This document shows, piece by piece, positions 3,569 to 6,387 of a stretch of 6,387 bases of DNA (positions are counted from its first letter, which is position 1; each line of letters opens with the position of its first letter). The DNA is from Acidimicrobiia bacterium (GTDB taxonomy: Bacteria > Actinomycetota > Acidimicrobiia > IMCC26256 > PALSA-555). The translations under genes were made by a program, and so were the position numbers. The notes under the pieces are model-generated. The model was not told the origin of the DNA. It worked only from the letters and a program-made list of their open reading frames with translations, and made no database searches. The DNA lies in assembly GCA_022865365.1 (NCBI GenBank), contig JALHSW010000106.1, positions 1 to 6,387 on the forward strand, read 5' to 3'.

Positions 3569-6027
3569 GACCGCTCCTCCGACGGGCGTTCGGCGTCCGC
3601 CGGCGTCTCGGGCGCGCGGACGCGTCCGTCACGCTTGCCGCGCGAATGGCGGGTGAGCAGGTCGTGCACGCGTTCCGGTCGCGGACGCACGTCGGGGGGT
3701 CCGGGGGATCCGGGGGGCTCGTCCGCTACCGGACGGCCCGAGAGGTGCGTCCCGGGGACGCGCGCGCTCAGACCGTTCGGCTCGGCGTGACCGTTGGGCG
3801 CGTCCGGCGCAGTTGCCCGGCGCGTCAGCGGGTTCGGCCCAGTCGGTGTAGGCGTCGGTGCGACAGTCGGCGCCGGCGCGGGGTCGGGGGCGGCCGGAGC
3901 AGGTCGGGCCCCGCGCCACGCGATCGGCGGGGGCGCGTCCGCGACCGGAGTACCGTTCGTCGCGGCCCGGGGTGTCGATGCAGTCGGGGCCAGTACCGGC
4001 TCGGAAGGGTGCGATTGCGGACGGGGCGCGTCGGGACCCGGTGCCGACGTGGTGGGCACCACAGCTCCGGGAGTGGTGGCGCCCTGCTTGGTCATCGGCG
4101 GGTTCGTCGTCGGTGCATCGGGACGGGCGAGCACCGTTGCCGGCAGCGCGATGACGGCCGTGACCCCGGTACCCGGCGCACCGCGCAGCTGCACGCGGAT
4201 GCCGTACCGGGCCGACAGGTGCGCGACCACGTAGAGGCCGAGCGTGCGCGAGAGGGCGAGGCCGGGTGCCGGTGGACGCGCGAGCAGTGCGTTGGCGGCC
4301 GCGACGTGCTCCTCTTCCATGCCGATGCCCTCGTCGGTGACGGTGATCACGAAGCGCCGCTCGACCCGCCGCCCGGCGACGACGACCGGCGTCGTCGGCG
4401 GCGAGAAGGCGGCCGCGTTCTCGAGTAGCTCGGCGATGAGGTGGGTCAGGTCGCCGACGGCGTTGCCGGCGACGGCGATGTCGTCCTCGAACCCGAAGTA
4501 GGTGACCCGTGCGAAGTCGGCGATCTCGGCCGCGGCAGCGCGCACGACATCGATGATGGGGATCGCCGAGCCCCACTGTCGTGGCTGCTCGGCACCCGAG
4601 AGCACGAGAAGGCTCTCCGCGTTGCGGCGCATGCGGGTCGCGAGGTGGTCGAGCTCGAACAACGAAGCGAGCTCGCGCGCGTCGTCGATCCGGCCCTCCA
4701 TCTCGTCGAGCATCGAGATCTGGCGGTCGAGCAGGCTCTGGTTACGACGGGCCAGGTTCACGTAGAGGTCGCCGATGCCCTTTCGCAGGAGCTCGGACTG
4801 CTCTTGGGCGACAGTGACCGTGACGTCCTGGATCGTGCTGAACGCCTTCGCGAGCTCGCCGATCTCGTCCTCGGAGTCGACCCGGATCGGAGTCAGCTCT
4901 TCGAGCTGGTCGGGCGTCAGCTCGCCCCCACGGCGCAGGGTGTCGACGAGGCGGGGCAAACGCCGCTCCGACATGTCGCGCGCGGCACGCGTCAGCGCCC
5001 GCAGGGGTCGGTTGACGGCCCGCACGAGCGCGTAGGCGAGCAGCAGCGCGACGAGCACCGCAGCCGCGGTACCGAGGGCCACGATGATGGTGTCCGTTCG
5101 GGTCTTGGCCTGGCGTTCGGCGGCGACGCGATCGACGACCGCCAGTGCCGCCCCCGCCCCGGTGTCGAGGCGCGCCTGCTCTTGGGCGTACCACGCCTCG
5201 TACTCGGCGGGAGACGCGGTGAGCGTGGTCGGGAGGCCCCCGTCGCCAGTGTTCGCCGAGATGGGGCTCGGACCGGGGCTGGCGCCCCCTGACGCGTCGA
5301 ACGCGGCACGTTGCGCCGGGCTCGCGGCGGCGTCGAAACGATCCGTGGCCGCGCGCTCGTCGACGACTGCCTGCACACGCGCGGTTCCGAGCGTCTCGGC
5401 CAGGTCGGTGCTGATCACGCCGCTCTCGCTGTGACGGATCACGTAAAGCAGGACCGCGGCCTGGGCGCCGAGCGCGGTCTGGTGCCGCCGGGCGTCCAGG
5501 ACCGCGCCGAGGCCGGTCGCGAGGTCCTGGTCCTCGAGGTCGCGGACGATGTCTTCGGCGCCGTCGAGGGAGTCGCGCGCGAGAGGGCCGAAGTAGGCGA
5601 TCCACGACGAGCCGAGATCGACGGCGCCCCGGTTCTGCGCGAGGAGTGCGCCGCTCGTCGTGGCCAGCTCCCGGACCTTCGCTTCGGTCGCCGGGCTCAC
5701 CCGGCCGTCGAGCAAGCCGGCCGAGGCCCCCAACGCTGCGACCGCCCGGTCGGTCTTGTCACGGGCGGCGCGCAGCGTCTTGGCCGCGCCCTCCGGGTCG
5801 CTCGCGCCCTCACGGACGAATGTCTCGGACGCCACCCCTTCGGCGTCGGCGGCTCGCGCCAATGCGGTCAGGTCGCGGAAGGGGACGACGACGTGGTCGT
5901 AGTCCTGGGCCACGGACAGCGCCTCGAAGCGCCCGACGATGATCGAACCCGCGAAGACCAGCAGGACCGCGAGCGGCACGCTCACCACGAGGATGAGCTT
6001 GGATCGGAATGGCAACCTCGCCAGCAT
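3565..6027 (-). CDS. NIT-domain membrane histidine-kinase-like sensor of a conservon (CvnA-like)
   Basis: This 820-residue membrane sensor heads the operon. Transmembrane helix 1 is at about 10-32. An extracellular region at about 36-309 has the helical pattern of nitrate/nitrite-sensing (NIT) domains, and transmembrane helix 2 is at about 313-336. A HAMP-like linker follows (337-410), then a dimerisation segment with LFELDHLATRMRRNAESLLVLSG and candidate phospho-acceptor H461. The HATPase domain (about 525-630) has the N-box ELLENAAAFSPP (N537), DEGIGM (D565-M570), LGLYVV (596-601) and GTGVTAVIALP. These make ATP binding likely. The last 190 or so residues (632-820) are a Pro/Ala/Thr-rich, probably disordered tail ending in a basic and acidic segment. 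No response regulator is encoded nearby, as in Streptomyces conservons, where the kinase is thought to work with the Roadblock, DUF742 and GTPase proteins. The ligand is unknown. The ATG at 6027-6025 directly precedes the first membrane helix; only a GGGGG run four bases upstream could serve as ribosome-binding site. Confidence 0.94.
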   Translation of the reverse strand: MLARLPFRSKLILVVSVPLAVLLVFAGSIIVGRFEALSVAQDYDHVVVPFRDLTALARAADAEGVASETFVREGASDPEGAAKTLRAARDKTDRAVAALGASAGLLDGRVSPATEAKVRELATTSGALLAQNRGAVDLGSSWIAYFGPLARDSLDGAEDIVRDLEDQDLATGLGAVLDARRHQTALGAQAAVLLYVIRHSESGVISTDLAETLGTARVQAVVDERAATDRFDAAASPAQRAAFDASGGASPGPSPISANTGDGGLPTTLTASPAEYEAWYAQEQARLDTGAGAALAVVDRVAAERQAKTRTDTIIVALGTAAAVLVALLLAYALVRAVNRPLRALTRAARDMSERRLPRLVDTLRRGGELTPDQLEELTPIRVDSEDEIGELAKAFSTIQDVTVTVAQEQSELLRKGIGDLYVNLARRNQSLLDRQISMLDEMEGRIDDARELASLFELDHLATRMRRNAESLLVLSGAEQPRQWGSAIPIIDVVRAAAAEIADFARVTYFGFEDDIAVAGNAVGDLTHLIAELLENAAAFSPPTTPVVVAGRRVERRFVITVTDEGIGMEEEHVAAANALLARPPAPGLALSRTLGLYVVAHLSARYGIRVQLRGAPGTGVTAVIALPATVLARPDAPTTNPPMTKQGATTPGAVVPTTSAPGPDAPRPQSHPSEPVLAPTASTPRAATNGTPVADAPPPIAWRGARPAPAAPDPAPAPTVAPTPTPTGPNPLTRRATAPDAPNGHAEPNGLSARVPGTHLSGRPVADEPPGSPGPPDVRPRPERVHDLLTRHSRGKRDGRVRAPETPADAERPSEERS
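3574..3580 (-). promoter_or_regulatory. Strong ribosome-binding site of the Roadblock gene
   Basis: Minus-strand GGAGGAG lies five bases before the GTG at 3568-3566, within the final codons of the sensor gene. It is the strongest Shine-Dalgarno sequence in the operon and fixes the GTG as the start. It suggests the Roadblock protein is made at a higher level than the sensor. Confidence 0.75.
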
Positions 6028-6042
6028 GAGACCCCCGAGGGC

Positions 6043-6075
6043 GCGGGCACCATGCCCGCCGAAGGAGGTTTCGGC
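6043..6075 (-). promoter_or_regulatory. Two adjoining hairpins in the sensor gene leader
   Basis: On the minus strand a 6-bp stem GCCGAA/TTCGGC with loop ACCTCC (6058-6075) is followed at once by a 7-bp stem GCGGGCA/TGCCCGC with a three-base loop (6043-6059). The two share two bases, so full-length stems would compete. They end 15 bases before the sensor ATG. They may be ftsK-end structures or part of a translational control leader; the loop ACCTCC can pair with GGGGGT just before the start codon. No T-run follows. Confidence 0.45.
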
Positions 6076-6078
6076 ACG

Positions 6079-6115
6079 TCCCGATGGCGCCTTGAGCGGC
6101 GTCGGGGCTTCGGGA
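6079..6115 (-). terminator. Possible ftsK transcription terminator hairpin
   Basis: Starting 15 bases past the ftsK stop, the minus strand has TCCCGA (6115-6110) matched by TCGGGA (6084-6079). Inside it is a smaller CGCC/GGCG stem with a six-base loop (6088-6101). Together they could form a two-tier hairpin. There is no T-run, so termination is inferred from position only. Confidence 0.3.
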
Positions 6116-6129
6116 TCAGGTTGCCGGAA

Positions 6130-6387
6130 TCAGGCCTCGGCTCCGCGTTGCTGCATGGCCTCGAGCTCCTCCACGGTCATGAGCACGTCACGGGCCTTCG
6201 AGCCCGTCGAGGGCCCCACCACGCCCTTGCGCTCGAGTATGTCCATCAGGCGCCCGGCTCGGGCGAACCCGACCCGGAGCTTGCGTTGGAGCATCGACGT
6301 GTAGCCGAGCCCGCCCCGGACCACGAGCTCCATGGCGTCGACGAGCAACGGATCGTCGTCGTCGTCGGACCCGGCGCTACCACCGGC
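6130..6387 (-). CDS. ftsK: FtsK/SpoIIIE DNA translocase, C-terminal fragment (runs off the right edge)
   Basis: The last 85 codons of an FtsK-type translocase are visible, in frame to the window edge; the start and the membrane, linker and motor domains lie outside. The segment is the gamma winged-helix domain, which reads the polar KOPS sequences and sets the direction of DNA pumping at the division septum, and in E. coli activates XerD. Diagnostic parts are AMELVVRGGLGYTSMLQRKL, VGFARAGRLMDILERKGVVG and GSKARDVL. A stretch of five Asp codons (GAC repeats) precedes it, as the acidic linker commonly found between motor and gamma domains. The stop is at 6132-6130, followed by a 102-bp gap to the sensor gene. 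The ORF beginning at a TTG near 6348 is not a true start but an internal codon of this longer gene. Confidence 0.96.
   Translation of the reverse strand, partial: AGGSAGSDDDDDPLLVDAMELVVRGGLGYTSMLQRKLRVGFARAGRLMDILERKGVVGPSTGSKARDVLMTVEELEAMQQRGAEA

Noticed and set aside
3694..3717. Three G-runs of 5-6 bases on the plus strand, a possible G-quadruplex
   Set aside because: Only three long runs are present and a fourth is missing, so a standard three-tier quadruplex would need a run to be split. The runs encode Gly/Pro/Ser codons in the sensor tail and are expected from composition.
6350..6364. GTC/GAC trinucleotide run as a microsatellite
   Set aside because: It encodes the Asp-rich linker before the FtsK gamma domain, which is a common feature of the family; only five repeats are present.

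Overview
The window comes from a high-GC actinobacterial chromosome. All seven genes lie on the minus strand, they are tightly packed with overlapping junctions, and GTG starts are frequent. The gene content (an FtsK C-terminus, a four-gene conservon-type signalling cassette, rimO, pgsA, cinA) fits Actinobacteria. The divergent sequences and the absence of a nearby P450 could suit a lineage outside Streptomyces, perhaps Acidimicrobiia-like, but that placement is an inference I cannot test here.

Layout in the direction of transcription (high to low coordinates): (1) the C-terminal DNA-binding domain of FtsK/SpoIIIE enters at the right edge and stops at 6130. (2) A hairpin-rich gap of 102 bp follows, containing a likely ftsK end structure and the leader of the next operon. 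(3) A compact operon covers 6027 to 2190: a large membrane histidine-kinase-like sensor with a NIT-like extracellular region, a Roadblock/LC7 protein, a DUF742 protein and a small Ras/MglA-like GTPase. This is the conservon order (CvnA-B-C-D of Streptomyces). (4) A gap of 192 bp (1998-2189) is dense in GC hairpins and holds a tandemly repeated short hairpin unit. (5) A second overlapping operon contains rimO (radical SAM methylthiotransferase for ribosomal protein uS12), pgsA (CDP-alcohol phosphatidyltransferase) and the first 30 codons of cinA.

How the genes work together: in the conservon the membrane sensor probably passes a signal to the Roadblock protein and the GTPase, not to a classical response regulator, since none is encoded here. 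DUF742 probably acts as an adaptor or DNA-binding-like partner. The rimO-pgsA-cinA genes are housekeeping (ribosome modification, phospholipid synthesis, nucleotide/competence-related). ftsK, rimO, pgsA and cinA commonly sit near each other in actinobacteria, so the conservon looks like a cassette lying inside a conserved core-gene neighbourhood.

No CRISPR array, rRNA, tRNA, transposase or phage gene was seen. Nothing here is clearly an undescribed system. The most interesting points are the position of the conservon, a possible loop-to-ribosome-binding-site pairing in the sensor gene leader, a six-codon start-stop relay between the Roadblock and DUF742 genes, and the hairpin/tandem-repeat cluster after the GTPase gene.
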